The position numbers were made by a program, and so were the translations under genes. The notes beneath the pieces are model-generated. The model was not told the origin of the DNA. It searched no databases and worked only from the letters and a program-made list of their open reading frames with translations. A DNA stretch of 64,000 bases from Myxococcales bacterium (GTDB lineage Bacteria; Myxococcota_A; Polyangia; Palsa-1104). Positions 35,281-45,500 of the stretch are shown one piece after another (the first letter of the stretch is position 1; every line of letters begins with the position of its first letter). The stretch spans positions 177,230-241,229 of the forward strand of contig PNAM01000010.1 of the NCBI GenBank assembly GCA_003170275.1, in the 5' to 3' direction.

Positions 35281-36494
35281 TAGCCCGCGAGACGTTCGTT
35301 CTGACGCCGCAGCGTGCGGCAGGTGACGGCCGTCTCATCGAGCAGCCAGTGCCCGCCCCGCTTGGACGGCAGATCGAACATCGCGTCGAGCAGCAGATCT
35401 TCGAGCACCGCGCGCAGCCCGCGAGCGCCGGTGCCGCGCTCCATCGCCCGCCGCGCGATCGCGCTCAGCCCCTCGGGCGTGCACTCCAGGTGCGCGTTCT
35501 CCATCTGGAACAGCCGCTGATACTGGCGTAGCAGCGCGTCGCGCGGCTCGGTCAGGATGCGCACCATGGCCTGCTCGTCGAGCGCCTTCAGGCACACGCG
35601 CACCGGGAAGCGCCCCAGGAACTCGGGCAGAAAGCCGAACTTCATCAGGTCGTCGTTGGTCGCCTGGTCGTTGGCCAGCTCGGCGACCACCGCCGCCCGC
35701 CCGCCCTGCACGAACCCGCTCCCGCTCTTGCCGCGCTGCTCGATGGCCGTCGCCAGCCCGTCGAACGCGCCGCCGCCGATGAACATGATGTTGGAGGTAT
35801 CCACCTCGATGCTGTCGCCGCCCACGCCGTTCTTGTCGGCGCCCATCCGCACCTGCACCTTCTTCCCCTCGAGCAGCTTGAGCAGCCCCTGCTGGACGCC
35901 CTCGCCGGACACGTCGCGATCGTGGCCGGGGCGTTTGGCGAGCTTGTCGATCTCGTCGAGGTAGACGATGCCGTTCTGCGCGCGCTCGAGGTCGCCGTCG
36001 GCGGCGCGCACCAGCTTGGCGATCACGCTCTCGACGTCCTCGCCCACGTAGCCCGCCTGCGTCAGCGGCGTCGCATCGGCGAGCGTAAACGGCACGTCGA
36101 GCAGCCGCGCCAGCGTGCGCGCCAGGTGCGTCTTGCCGGTGCCGGGCGGACCGAGCAGCAGGATGTTGCCCTTGGTCATCTCCACGTCGCCGCGTCCCTT
36201 GAGCCGGGCGCGCTTCATATGGTTGTACACCGCCACCGAGAGCATCTTCTTGGCGTGGTCCTGACCGATCACCCACTCGTCGAGCTTGGCGTGCAGCTCC
36301 TTGGGCTTGAGGTTCTGCGCCTCCGCCGGCTCCACCGAGCTGCGCTTTTCGTCGGTCAGCAGCTGCTTGCAGACGGACACGCAGCGCTCGCAGATGAACA
36401 CGCTCGGCCCCGCCACCAGCTTGCGCACTTCGTTACGCGGACGGCCGCAAAAGGCACAACGCCGTTCACTCAGGTCGCGGGATCGATAGCTCAC
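35280..36494 (-). CDS. clpX: ClpX-family AAA+ unfoldase, divergent paralogue
   Basis: A 404-residue ClpX: Cys4 zinc-binding domain (Cys13, Cys16, Cys35, Cys38), Walker A GPPGTGKT (115-122), pore loop GYVGED (148-153), Walker B IVYLDEIDK (176-184) and DVSGEGVQQGLLKLLEG. ClpX unfolds substrates and feeds ClpP. Two functional loops differ from canonical ClpX. The RKH loop region reads ADKNGVGGDSIEVDT without Arg-Lys-His, and the ClpP-docking IGF tripeptide position reads Ser-Gly-Phe (259-261). No clpP, tig or lon lies beside it. It may be a specialised unfoldase working without ClpP or with other substrates. Start is GTG. Confidence 0.9.
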   Translation of the reverse strand: MSYRSRDLSERRCAFCGRPRNEVRKLVAGPSVFICERCVSVCKQLLTDEKRSSVEPAEAQNLKPKELHAKLDEWVIGQDHAKKMLSVAVYNHMKRARLKGRGDVEMTKGNILLLGPPGTGKTHLARTLARLLDVPFTLADATPLTQAGYVGEDVESVIAKLVRAADGDLERAQNGIVYLDEIDKLAKRPGHDRDVSGEGVQQGLLKLLEGKKVQVRMGADKNGVGGDSIEVDTSNIMFIGGGAFDGLATAIEQRGKSGSGFVQGGRAAVVAELANDQATNDDLMKFGFLPEFLGRFPVRVCLKALDEQAMVRILTEPRDALLRQYQRLFQMENAHLECTPEGLSAIARRAMERGTGARGLRAVLEDLLLDAMFDLPSKRGGHWLLDETAVTCRTLRRQNERLAG

Positions 36495-36529
36495 AAACCG
36501 CTACAGCAGCAACGCCCATGCCAGCTCTG

Positions 36530-37312
36530 CTACTTGCGGAGAGCCCAGATGATGTGACGGTAGACTTCCTCGCTCATGACCAAGGAGGAGTGCCCGAGTG
36601 GTACTGTCAACGACTCGGCGCCGTCGAGCGGAGTGGAAGTCGGAGGGCACACCCAGTCGCGCTGCGCGGCGATCGTGTAGTACTGAACGTTTGCGGGAAG
36701 CGGCCCCGCGCTGAGCTCCTTGAGAAAGCGGCTGCCTGGTAGCATCTGCCACGCGCTGGACGAAAACAGCCCGACGGTGGCCACCCCGAGCAGCGCCGAC
36801 CAGGTGCCGCGCAGGGGTGTGCCCATCATCACCAACTTGCGGACCTTCTCGTAGCCGCCGAGCTTCTTTACATAATAGAGGCCGATCAGGCCGCCCATCG
36901 AATGGCCGATGATGTCGATCTTCTTGACCGGCGTTTGCGCCAGGATCGATTCGATCTTGCGGTGGATGAGGAACGCCGAGGTGCGGATGTCGCGCACGTT
37001 GAGCGAGCCCAGGTTGAACGAGAACACGCAGATGCCGTCGTCGTTGAGGCGTCGCTCGAGGATGTACATCGAGCCGCGCGTGCCGAGGTACCCGTGGAGC
37101 AGCAGCACCGGCGGGTGGCGCTCGTCGATCGACTCGAAGAACGCCTTGCGCTTGATGCGGTTGCCGCGCGCCAGGTGGCGCACGTAGGACAACGCGTGGC
37201 GGGCGCCCGACAGATCCTCGCGGACCCCGGTGTCGATGCGTCTCAATTTGACCCCCGGCCGCGCGAGCAGGCGCGCGAAGCGACCGAGGTACGAGTCTTC
37301 CTTCTCCTTCAA
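36530..37312 (-). CDS. Alpha/beta-hydrolase lipase or esterase
   Basis: A 260-residue triacylglycerol-lipase-like hydrolase. It has the oxyanion segment PPVLLLHGYLGTRGSMY, nucleophile GHSMGG (IDIIGHSMGGLIGLYYV), an acid candidate in AAQRDWVCPPTSTPL and the catalytic His in VPLGHSSLVMS. No signal peptide is seen. The start is inferred as TTG at 37312, overlapping the TGA of the upstream acyl-CoA dehydrogenase (TTGA), with AGAGCAG upstream; no ATG/GTG is suitably placed. Coupling with a fatty-acyl dehydrogenase suggests lipid breakdown. Confidence 0.85.
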   Translation of the reverse strand: MKEKEDSYLGRFARLLARPGVKLRRIDTGVREDLSGARHALSYVRHLARGNRIKRKAFFESIDERHPPVLLLHGYLGTRGSMYILERRLNDDGICVFSFNLGSLNVRDIRTSAFLIHRKIESILAQTPVKKIDIIGHSMGGLIGLYYVKKLGGYEKVRKLVMMGTPLRGTWSALLGVATVGLFSSSAWQMLPGSRFLKELSAGPLPANVQYYTIAAQRDWVCPPTSTPLDGAESLTVPLGHSSLVMSEEVYRHIIWALRK

Positions 37313-38469
37313 CTGCTCTTGCCTCCGCCCCCCGATAGGACGGACCGCGCGATCAGCAGGCGCTGGATCTCGCTGGTACCTTCTACGATACGCATCATTC
37401 GCGCTTCGCGGTAGATGGCTTCGACTGCGCAATCCTTCATGAAACCCATGCCGCCGAAGATCTGAACGGTGCGGTCGGCCGCGCGCCCGAGCGCCTCCGA
37501 GGCGAACAGCTTGAGCATGGCCGCTTCGGCCGACAAACGCTCGCCCCCATCGCGCTTCTGCGCCGCGGCGTACAGCGCGGGGCGGAGCATCGCGATGTCG
37601 GTCGCGGTGTCGGCCAGCATGTGCTGGATCGCCTGCTGCTCGGCCAGCGGCTTGCCGAACTGCACGCGGTTCTTGGCGTGCTCGACGGCCAGCGACACAC
37701 ACTCCTCCATGGTCCCGAGGCAGCGCGCCGCCAGCGACAGCCGCCCGAGATCGAGGATGCGCATGGCGGTGGCGAACCCCTTGCCCACCTCGCCCACCAC
37801 GTTCTCGTCGGCGACGAGACAATCGTCGAACACCAGCTCGGCCTGCTTGACCACGTCCGAGCCCATCGAGTCCTGCACGCGCGCCACGCGAAAACCGGGC
37901 GTGCCCTTCTCGACGACGAACGCGGTGATGCCGCCCTGCGCGCGCTTGGCCTTGTCGGTGAGCGCGAAGACGGTGGTCAGGTGCGCGACGTCGCCGCGCG
38001 AGATGTAGTGTTTGGTGCCGTTGAGCAGCCACTTGCCGTCCTGGCGCTCGGCGCGGGTCTGGATCGCCTGCGCGTCGGAGCCGGCGGCCGGCTCGGTGAG
38101 CGCGAACGCGGCGATCCACTCGCCCGACGCCAGCCTGGGCAGCCAGCGCTCCTTCTGCGCCTCGGTGCCGTCGAGCACGATGCCCATCACGCCGATCCCG
38201 TTGTTGCCCGAGATCAACATGTTGAACGCCGAGTGCGCGCGCGCCAGCTCCTCCTGCACGATCAGGTGCTGCAGCGTCGAGACCCCCAGCCCGCCGTACT
38301 TTTCCGGGATGGTCAGCCCGAAGTAGCCGAGCTCGCGCAGCGTGGCGACCAGCGCGTCGGGGATGTGCCGCTCACGCTCGATCTGAAGCGTGTGCGGGCG
38401 CAGCTCGCGGTCGACCAGCCGCCGCGTCTCGGTACGGAGGAGCTCGACCTCGGGAGCCAGCGCAGTCAC
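37309..38469 (-). CDS. Acyl-CoA dehydrogenase
   Basis: The 386-residue flavoenzyme is of normal length for the family. It introduces the alpha-beta double bond in acyl-CoA during beta-oxidation or branched amino-acid breakdown. Signatures: ALTEPAAGSDAQAI (FAD/substrate contact), NRVQFGKPLAEQQAIQHMLAD, IFGGMGFMKD and the catalytic-glutamate region MMRIVEGTSEIQRLLIAR. Start is GTG with GAGAAGG directly upstream. Its stop overlaps the lipase start, so the two form an operon. Chain-length preference cannot be told. Confidence 0.95.
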   Translation of the reverse strand: MTALAPEVELLRTETRRLVDRELRPHTLQIERERHIPDALVATLRELGYFGLTIPEKYGGLGVSTLQHLIVQEELARAHSAFNMLISGNNGIGVMGIVLDGTEAQKERWLPRLASGEWIAAFALTEPAAGSDAQAIQTRAERQDGKWLLNGTKHYISRGDVAHLTTVFALTDKAKRAQGGITAFVVEKGTPGFRVARVQDSMGSDVVKQAELVFDDCLVADENVVGEVGKGFATAMRILDLGRLSLAARCLGTMEECVSLAVEHAKNRVQFGKPLAEQQAIQHMLADTATDIAMLRPALYAAAQKRDGGERLSAEAAMLKLFASEALGRAADRTVQIFGGMGFMKDCAVEAIYREARMMRIVEGTSEIQRLLIARSVLSGGGGKSS

Positions 38470-38538
38470 CTTCTCAGGTTGCCAGCTTTCCCGTCGGTGA
38501 GCAAATCCAGACGCGTCATGCTACGGTAATGGGCCGTC

Positions 38539-40779
38539 ATGGACCTGGGGGCCAAGCGCGCCTTCTACCTCGGGCGCTACAACTGCATCGAACGGCTGGG
38601 GTCGGGGCCGCTCGGGGAGACCTTTCGCGCCAAAATCTACGGCGTGGCCGGGTTCGAGAAGCAGTTCGCGGTCAAGCGGCTGCACGCGCACCTGTGCGAG
38701 GACGAGGAGTTCGTCGCCCGCTTCGTCAACGCGGCGACCGCCTACGCCGGGCTGGACCACGAGCGCATCGCGCGCGTGCACGAGGTCAACGTCCAGGGCT
38801 CGCAGTACTACGTGGCCATCGATCTGGTGCGCGGCGTCGACCTTCAGCGGCTGCTCGAGATCTTGCGTCAGCGCGGCGAGGCGCTGCCCACCGACGTCGC
38901 GCTCCTGATCGCGCTCGATCTGGCCGACGCGCTCGAGCACGCGCACGCGCGGCGCGATCTGCTGCCGTCGGGCGTGCTGCACCTCGGGCTGTCGGCGCAG
39001 TCGGTGATGGTGACGCACGAAGGAGACGTGCGGCTGCTCGACGTGGGGCTGATGGGGGCGCTGGTGCGGCTCGGCTGGGCCGACGACGACGCGCTGCTGC
39101 CGGTGCTCGCCTACCTCGCGCCTGAAGAGCTGCGCGCCGATCCGCTCGATGGGCGCGCGGATGTGTTCTCGCTGGCGGCGCTGCTCTACGAGCTGGTCTC
39201 GGGGTCCCCGGCGTTCCCGGGCGAGTTCGCGCGCGTGGTGCGGCTGCGCATCGAGTCGGCGCCGCCCGCGCCGCCCGCTTGCGATACCCGGCTGCAGGCG
39301 CTCCTGATCCAGGCGCTGCAGGTGCGCCCCGAGTCGCGGCTGGCGTCGATGGCGGCGCTGCGCGAGCAGCTGCTGCCGATCCTGGGCACGCGGGCCACCC
39401 GCGCGCGCAACGATCTGGGGGCGCTGGTGCGACGGCTGGTTCGGCCGGAGCGCAAGACCGGCGCGTTCCCGGTGGTGGCGATGCCGAGCGCAGGAGCGCC
39501 GCCCCAACCTCGGGTCGACAGCGCGCCGCACCGTTGGGCGCCGCCGGTGGCCCACAAGGCTCCCGCGCCGCCGCCGCCGAAGGGTCCGCAGCTCTCGACC
39601 TTGCGGCCGCGCAACACGTTCTCGGGGTTGGGCGCGGACGATCAGGCGCTGGTGCCGATCGAGCTGGTCGAGCTGCCCGGCGCGGTGACCACGCCGGAGA
39701 TGGCCGCAGTGCTGATGCCCGACGAAGAGGCCACCGCGCCGATCGCGAAGCTCGAGCCCGAGCCGCGCAATGGCTCGACCGGCCTGTACGGGGCCGGACA
39801 AGTCCCGCCGGACACCGACGCGTCGATCCCGACGCTGGTGCGCGACTCGCGGCTGCCGAGCCTGGCGGACGAGTCGTCCGACTCCTCGACGCTGCCCGAC
39901 AGCGCGCGCGCCGAGGCGGTCAGCGAGCTCGCGCCGTTTCCATCGCTGCCGCCGCCGCCGCCGCACCTGATGCAGGCCGCGCCGGAGCCGGCGTTGGCGG
40001 CGATGCCGTTCCCCGCGCCTGCGGTCGTGCGGCCGCGCGCCCAGCCGTCGAGCGCCTACGTGCCGCCGACGCTCGAGCTGCCGCCGCTGCCGTCCTCCGG
40101 GATCTGGTGGAAGGTGATGATCTTTCTGCTGGTGGCCGGAGGGCTGGGCGGCGGAGCGTTCTATTTGTTCACCGGCATGAGCGCGTCGCAACCGGCGATC
40201 GCGGACAAGCCGGTCGAGCCTGTTCAGCCCAAGCTCGTCGAGCCTAGGCCGCCCAAGGTCGTCGCACCCACGCCGTCCAAGATCGTCGAGCCCACGCCGC
40301 CGCCGGTGGTCGCGCCGCCAACCGCCAGCACCGGGAGCATCGAGGTCGCCACGACGCCGACCGGCGCGCTGCTGTTCGTCGACGGGGAGCCCAAGGGGGC
40401 CGCGCCGCAGCGCCTGTCGCTTGCGCCGGGCGCGCACAAGCTGGTCGCGATCGCCGAGGGACACCAGCTGCGGCGGGAGACCGTGCACCTCCCAGGCGCA
40501 CCGGCGCAGCTCACCCTCGCGCTCGAGCCGGCCGCGCTGCCCACTTCGCTGAACGGCGACGCCGGGCTCAAGGTGCGCTGCAAGACGCTCGGCGAGCTGC
40601 GCATCCTGGTCGACGGCAACGACTCGGGACGGCAGTGCCCCAACGAGACGCGCATCTCGCTCCAGCCGGGCGCGCACAAGATCGGGCTGTACTCGCCGCG
40701 CACCGATCAGACCTACGAGATCGACAAGGAGCTGCCGGCCGGCAACAACTTGTCGACCCGCGTGTACGTAAAGTATTGA
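38539..40779 (+). CDS. PEGA-domain Ser/Thr pseudokinase, membrane anchored
   Basis: A 746-residue protein with a kinase-like fold at residues 12-275. Lys46 (FAVKRLHA) is retained, but the catalytic loop HRDLKxxN reads HLGLSAQS (148-155), losing the catalytic Asp and Asn, and DFG reads DVG. It should bind nucleotide poorly or not transfer phosphate. A Pro/Ala-rich linker (280-520) leads to a membrane helix (WWKVMIFLLVAGGLGGGAFYL) and an extracytoplasmic part with two PEGA domains (GSIEVATTPTGALLFVDGEP; LKVRCKTLGELRILVDGND). PEGA domains are thought to contact the envelope. It probably signals allosterically. It is coupled to the lysozyme-fold lipoprotein by a TTGA overlap. Confidence 0.87.
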   Translation: MDLGAKRAFYLGRYNCIERLGSGPLGETFRAKIYGVAGFEKQFAVKRLHAHLCEDEEFVARFVNAATAYAGLDHERIARVHEVNVQGSQYYVAIDLVRGVDLQRLLEILRQRGEALPTDVALLIALDLADALEHAHARRDLLPSGVLHLGLSAQSVMVTHEGDVRLLDVGLMGALVRLGWADDDALLPVLAYLAPEELRADPLDGRADVFSLAALLYELVSGSPAFPGEFARVVRLRIESAPPAPPACDTRLQALLIQALQVRPESRLASMAALREQLLPILGTRATRARNDLGALVRRLVRPERKTGAFPVVAMPSAGAPPQPRVDSAPHRWAPPVAHKAPAPPPPKGPQLSTLRPRNTFSGLGADDQALVPIELVELPGAVTTPEMAAVLMPDEEATAPIAKLEPEPRNGSTGLYGAGQVPPDTDASIPTLVRDSRLPSLADESSDSSTLPDSARAEAVSELAPFPSLPPPPPHLMQAAPEPALAAMPFPAPAVVRPRAQPSSAYVPPTLELPPLPSSGIWWKVMIFLLVAGGLGGGAFYLFTGMSASQPAIADKPVEPVQPKLVEPRPPKVVAPTPSKIVEPTPPPVVAPPTASTGSIEVATTPTGALLFVDGEPKGAAPQRLSLAPGAHKLVAIAEGHQLRRETVHLPGAPAQLTLALEPAALPTSLNGDAGLKVRCKTLGELRILVDGNDSGRQCPNETRISLQPGAHKIGLYSPRTDQTYEIDKELPAGNNLSTRVYVKY

Positions 40780-41966
40780 AGGCAGCCGGCCTCGTCCTCG
40801 CGCTGGTGGCCGGGTGTGGCGCGCCGCCGCCGCGCAGCCCCGATCTCGGCCGTCCGGCCGCGCCGCCGATCGGTGCGCTCGACGGGCGGGCCATCTTGCC
40901 GACCGGCCAGCTCGCCGACGGCACGCGCGTGGTCGAGAGGCTGAACGACCACTGGCAGCCGCTCTCGCCCCCGCCCGGCCTCGACGAGCGATCGCGGCTC
41001 GAGCTCGCCGACGGCTCGTTCTGGGCGTGGATGTCGTTCGCCAGCGAAGACGGCGTCGAGCGCGCGCGCTGGATCGCGCCAGCGCATTCGCGCGAGGAGC
41101 TGCAGCGGCGGCTCGAGGCGCTCGGCGCCGAGGCCAAGCGACTGCCGCCGGCGCTCGCGTCGCGCGTCGCGCCGGTGCTGCCGATCATCGCCTCGATCAG
41201 CGTGGTGGAAGGCGACTTCGGCGATCCGTCGACGCACGTGCGCGATCCGGCCGGCTCGATCGGCATCTTTCAGTGGGCGGCCGATCGCAAGAGCGCGCAC
41301 ACCGCCGGCTCGTCGCTGGCGCGCTTCTTCACCACGCTCGCCCGGCGCGCGGCCGCGGCCCCCGCGAGTGACCCGCTGTTCGTGCGCGCGTGGAAGCAGT
41401 GCCGTGCCCACGGCCTGTCGATCAAGCGCGGCGACCTGTGGCTGGGAAAGCGGCGCGCCAACGCCGCCGAGATCGAACAGCAGCTGCACGCCGAGCTCGG
41501 CACCGGCGCGCTGCGCACCTATCAACTGGTGGCGGCGGCCGACTGGATCGACGACGTGCGCGCCACCGTCGTGCGGCCCGGCGCGCGCGGCGCGGCCTGG
41601 CTCGGCCACGCGTACGCCAAGGCCAACGGCGGCCGCTACGTGACCATGACCAACGACGGCCGCAAGATCGCGCTCACGGCGCCGCGTGTGGTCACCGTCG
41701 GTGAGCTACTTGCGGACGGCGCGGCGCTGGGGTCGGCGGTCTCGATCGGCGTCAACCGCCCGAGCTACGTCGCGCCCGCCCTGTGGCGCGCGCTCGGCGG
41801 CGAGCCCACCTTCACGCTCGATCCCGCGCGCATCTGGCCCGCCCCGGCGCACCGCGACGCAGAGCCGCTCGCGATCGCCTTCCGCCGCCACGCACTCGCG
41901 CTCTACCCACCCGACCAGCGCGAACGCCGCGCCCGCCGCCTCGTCACCGCCCTGCTCCCGCGCTAG
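40776..41966 (+). CDS. Lipoprotein with lysozyme-like fold (putative peptidoglycan hydrolase)
   Basis: The 396-residue protein starts at TTG 40776, overlapping the pseudokinase stop (TTGA); the lipoprotein signal LVLALVAGC begins immediately. Residues 120-260 resemble a lysozyme-like transglycosylase core, with a candidate catalytic Glu in ASISVVEGDFGDP and the companion SIGIFQWAADRKSAH (G-[SY]-x-G-x-x-Q-type). The family match is by pattern only. Coupling to a PEGA-domain pseudokinase suggests cell-wall work under its control. The stop lies only 2 bp before the left inverted repeat of the accessory island. Confidence 0.65.
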   Translation: MKAAGLVLALVAGCGAPPPRSPDLGRPAAPPIGALDGRAILPTGQLADGTRVVERLNDHWQPLSPPPGLDERSRLELADGSFWAWMSFASEDGVERARWIAPAHSREELQRRLEALGAEAKRLPPALASRVAPVLPIIASISVVEGDFGDPSTHVRDPAGSIGIFQWAADRKSAHTAGSSLARFFTTLARRAAAAPASDPLFVRAWKQCRAHGLSIKRGDLWLGKRRANAAEIEQQLHAELGTGALRTYQLVAAADWIDDVRATVVRPGARGAAWLGHAYAKANGGRYVTMTNDGRKIALTAPRVVTVGELLADGAALGSAVSIGVNRPSYVAPALWRALGGEPTFTLDPARIWPAPAHRDAEPLAIAFRRHALALYPPDQRERRARRLVTALLPR

Positions 41967-41968
41967 CA

Positions 41969-41985
41969 AGGGACGGTCTTAAGTT
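41969..41985 (+). repeat. Left terminal inverted repeat of accessory island
   Basis: AGGGACGGTCTTAAGTT, an exact reverse complement of 49165-49181. It begins 2 bp after the stop codon of the upstream gene. Confidence 0.75.
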
Positions 41986-42285
41986 TCTTGAGTTTCGCCC
42001 GCAGATTGATTTGGCTTTTTTTAGACGTCGAATTCTCGAGTAGTTTCGCGACAACAAGAACTTAGTCTCGCATTCGGCGTCCGTGGCGTGCCCCACCCAG
42101 AGCGCCGATTTAAACGATTCGGCTGCACCGATCCGGCACCGCACGACCAAGCTCAAAGGAGGACGCGAGCGGAGCGAGGCAGCGAGTTGGTGCTTCTGCC
42201 GTTCAGGCGTCCTCGCAGCGGACAGGCCGAACGAAGGACTCGCAGGACGTACCAGCCGTGTTCCACGGCCTCTTGCCAGCAAAGG
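41986..42285. other. Island left arm without recognisable gene
   Basis: About 300 bp that are noticeably AT-richer at the left edge (a run of seven T residues near 42015) than the flanking chromosome. Short open frames exist on both strands but none resembles a known protein. The segment probably consists of decayed mobile-element end sequence. Confidence 0.5.
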
Positions 42286-42510
42286 ACCGCCGAGCTCGCC
42301 GACCGGCAGATCAAGATGTTCACACGCGGCGACGACGGCAAGCGGCCCATCTACGGCGGCACCGAAAAGTCTCAGAACGATCCGCACTGGCGCGACTACA
42401 TCTTGTTCTTCGAATATTTCCACGGCGACAGCGGCGCCGGGCTCGGCGCGTCGCACCGGACTGGGTGGTCGAGCCTGGTGGCGTCCTTGATCGACGAATC
42501 GCGACGCTAG
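42286..42510 (+). pseudogene. C-terminal fragment of a GH63-type glucosidase
   Basis: About 74 codons in frame match the C-terminal end of GH63-like glucosidases (mannosyl-oligosaccharide glucosidase relatives): [38 protein letters not shown] and [17 protein letters not shown], then a stop. The preceding codons in the same frame are unrelated, and there is no catalytic domain, so this is a remnant of a gene whose body was lost, probably when the island formed. Family assignment is from recall of the motif. Confidence 0.6.
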
Positions 42511-42586
42511 AAGTATGTGCTTGCCTTCGAAGTACAAATCTGAATAATCAGTACATCGCACTACAATAATACTTGGGGGAGATTTG

Positions 42587-45500
42587 ATGACTGCGGGTCT
42601 GGCACGGGCTCTCGTGGGGGCGGTGCTCGCCATCTCGGTAGTTGGTTGCGACGGACAGCGGCCGGGTGACGACCCCACCTTGGCCGAAACGCAGGCGCAG
42701 ACCGCGTGCACGCAGACGTGCTCCGGCGTCGCGTGCGGTCAACCCGATGGTTGCGGCGGAACCTGCTGCGGCCCGACGGTGTTTACCAGCGCGGACGCGC
42801 CGGCCAGCTTCTCCAGCGGCACCTACGAGCTGGGCATGAAGTTCACCTCCGACACCTCGACCCAGGTGTCGCGCCTCCGGTTCTACAAGACCCCTTCGGC
42901 CAGCGGCTCGCACGTCGCGCACTTGTGGTCGAGCGCCGGCGCCCTGTTGGCGACCGCGCCGTTCACCGCCGAGACCGCCTCCGGTTGGCAGGAGGTCACG
43001 CTTGCGACGCCGATCGCGATCACCGCGGGGACCACCTACGTGGTGTCCTATTCATCGACCGGCCAGTTCGCGCTCACGCTGGACTATTTCACCACCGGCA
43101 AGGATGTTCCGCCGCTGCACGTGCCCGCGCACGGCGGCGTCTACAACAGCCCCGGTAGCTTTCCCACCCTCTCGTACAGCGACTCGAACTACTGGGTCGA
43201 CCTCGTCACCAGCGGCACCACGTGCACGCCGGCTTGCTCGGGCGTCGCCTGTGGTCAATCCGACGGCTGCGGCGGAACCTGCTGCACCGGCTCGGGCTGC
43301 ACCGCGGCGTCTTGCGGGACCTGCCAGATCGCCACTGCCTGCGGCAGCTGTGGACCCGCCGCGGACAACACCGCCTGCACCACCGGCGGCGGCGGCGCGG
43401 GGACTTGTCAGGCAGGCTCGTGCAGCGCCACCGGCACGACCAACCCCAGCGTGTTCTCGAGCCAGGATGCGCCGGCCACCTCTTCTGTCGGATCCTTCGA
43501 GCTCGGGATGGAGTTCACTTCCGACACCTCGACTCAAGTGACGCACGTCCGCTTCTACAAGACCGCTTCGGCCAGCGGCTCCCACGTGGCGCACGTGTGG
43601 AGCAGCACTGGTGCGCTGCTGGCGACCCAGCCCTTCACGGCCGAGACCGCCTCCGGCTGGCAGGACGTCACCCTCACCACCCCGGTCGCGATCACCGCGG
43701 GTACCACCTACGTGGTGTCCTATTCATCGACCGGCCAGTTCGCGCTCACGCTGGACTATTTCACCACCGCCAAGAATGTTCCGCCCCTGCACGTCCCCGC
43801 GCACGGCGGCATCTACAGCAGCCCCGGCAGCTTTCCCACCCTGTCGTACAGCGACTCGAACTACTGGGTCGACATCGTCACCAGCGGCGCCGCGCCCAAC
43901 CCCAGCGTGTTTACGAGCCTGGATGCGCCGGCCACCTCCTCTGTCGGATCCTTCGAGCTCGGGATGGAGTTCACTTCCGACATCACAACCCACGTGACGC
44001 ACGTCCGCTTCTACAAGACCTCTTCGGCCAGCGGCTCCCACGTGGCGCACGTGTGGAGCAGCACCGGTGTGCTGCTGGCGACTGCGCCCTTCACGGCCGA
44101 GACCGCCTCCGGTTGGCAAGACGTCACCCTCACCACTCCGGTCGCGATCACCGCGGGTACCACCTACGTGGTGTCCTACTCGTCGACCGGCCGGTTCGCG
44201 CTCACTCTCAACTATTTCACCACTGGCAAGGATGTCCCGCCCCTGCACGTCCCCGCGCACGGTGGCGTCTACAACAGCCCCGGCAACTTTCCCACCCTCT
44301 CGTACAGCGACTCGAACTACTGGGTCGACCTCGTCACCAGCGGCACCACCTGCACGCCGGCGTGCTCGGGCGTCGCCTGTGGTCAATCCGATGGCTGCGG
44401 CGGAACCTGCTGCACCGGCTCGGGCTGCACCGCGGCGTCTTGCGGGACCTGCCAGATTGCCACTGCCTGCGGTAGCTGTGGATCCGCCGCGGACAACACC
44501 GCCTGCACGACGGGCGCCGGCGGCGCGGGGACTTGTCAGGCAGGCTCGTGCAGCGCCACCGGCACGTCCAACCCCAGCGTGTTCTCGAGTCAGGATGCGC
44601 CGGCCAACTCCTCTGTCGGATCTTTCGAGCTCGGGATGGAGTTCACTTCCGACACCTCGACTCAAGTGACGCACGTCCGCTTCTACAAGACCGCTTCGGC
44701 CAGCGGCTCCCACGTGGCGCACTTGTGGAGCAGCACCGGTGCGCTGCTGGCGACCGAGCCATTCACGGCCGAGACCGCCTCCGGCTGGCAGGACGTCACC
44801 CTCACCACCCCGGTCGCGATCACCGCGGGTACCACCTACGTGGTGTCCTATTCATCGACCGGCCGATTCGCGCTCACGCTCAACTATTTCACCACCGGCA
44901 AGAATGTTCCGCCGCTGCACGTCCCCGCGCACGGCGGCGTCTACAACAGCCCCGGTAGCTTTCCCACCCTCTCGTACAGCGACTCGAACTACTGGGTCGA
45001 CATCGTCACCAACGGCACCACCTGCACGCCCGCGTGCTCGGGCGTCGCCTGTGGTCAATCCGATGGATGCGGCGGAACCTGCTGCACCGGCTCGGGCTGC
45101 ACCGCGGCGTCTTGCGGGACCTGCCAGATCGCCACTGCCTGCGGTAGCTGTGGACCCGCCGCGGACAACACCGCCTGCACGACCAGCGGCGGCGGCGCGG
45201 GGACTTGTCAGGCAGGCACGTGCAGCGCTACCGGCACGTCCAACCCCAGTGTGTTTACGAGCCAGGATGCGCCGACTGGATCCTCCAGCGGGATGTACGA
45301 GCTCGGCATGAAGTTCACTTCAGACAACGCGACCCAGGTCTCACGCCTTCGCTTCTACAAGGCGGCTTCGAGCAGCGGCTCCCACGTGGGTCACCTGTGG
45401 AGCGCCACCGGAACGCTGTTGGCGACTGCGCCCTTCACGGCCGAGACCGCTTCCGGCTGGCAGGAAGTCATCCTCGCGAACCCGGTCGGGATCACAGCGG

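Noticed and set aside
36530..38119. Long frame joining the lipase to sequence inside the acyl-CoA dehydrogenase
   Set aside because: The upstream portion is out of frame with a complete dehydrogenase; the lipase starts at the TTG overlap instead.
38521..40677. 718-codon open frame antisense to the pseudokinase
   Set aside because: Same compositional artefact; the plus strand carries clear kinase and PEGA motifs.
41944..42711. 255-codon minus-strand frame at the island's left edge
   Set aside because: No resemblance to a known protein and it covers the GH63 fragment on the other strand; treated as chance.
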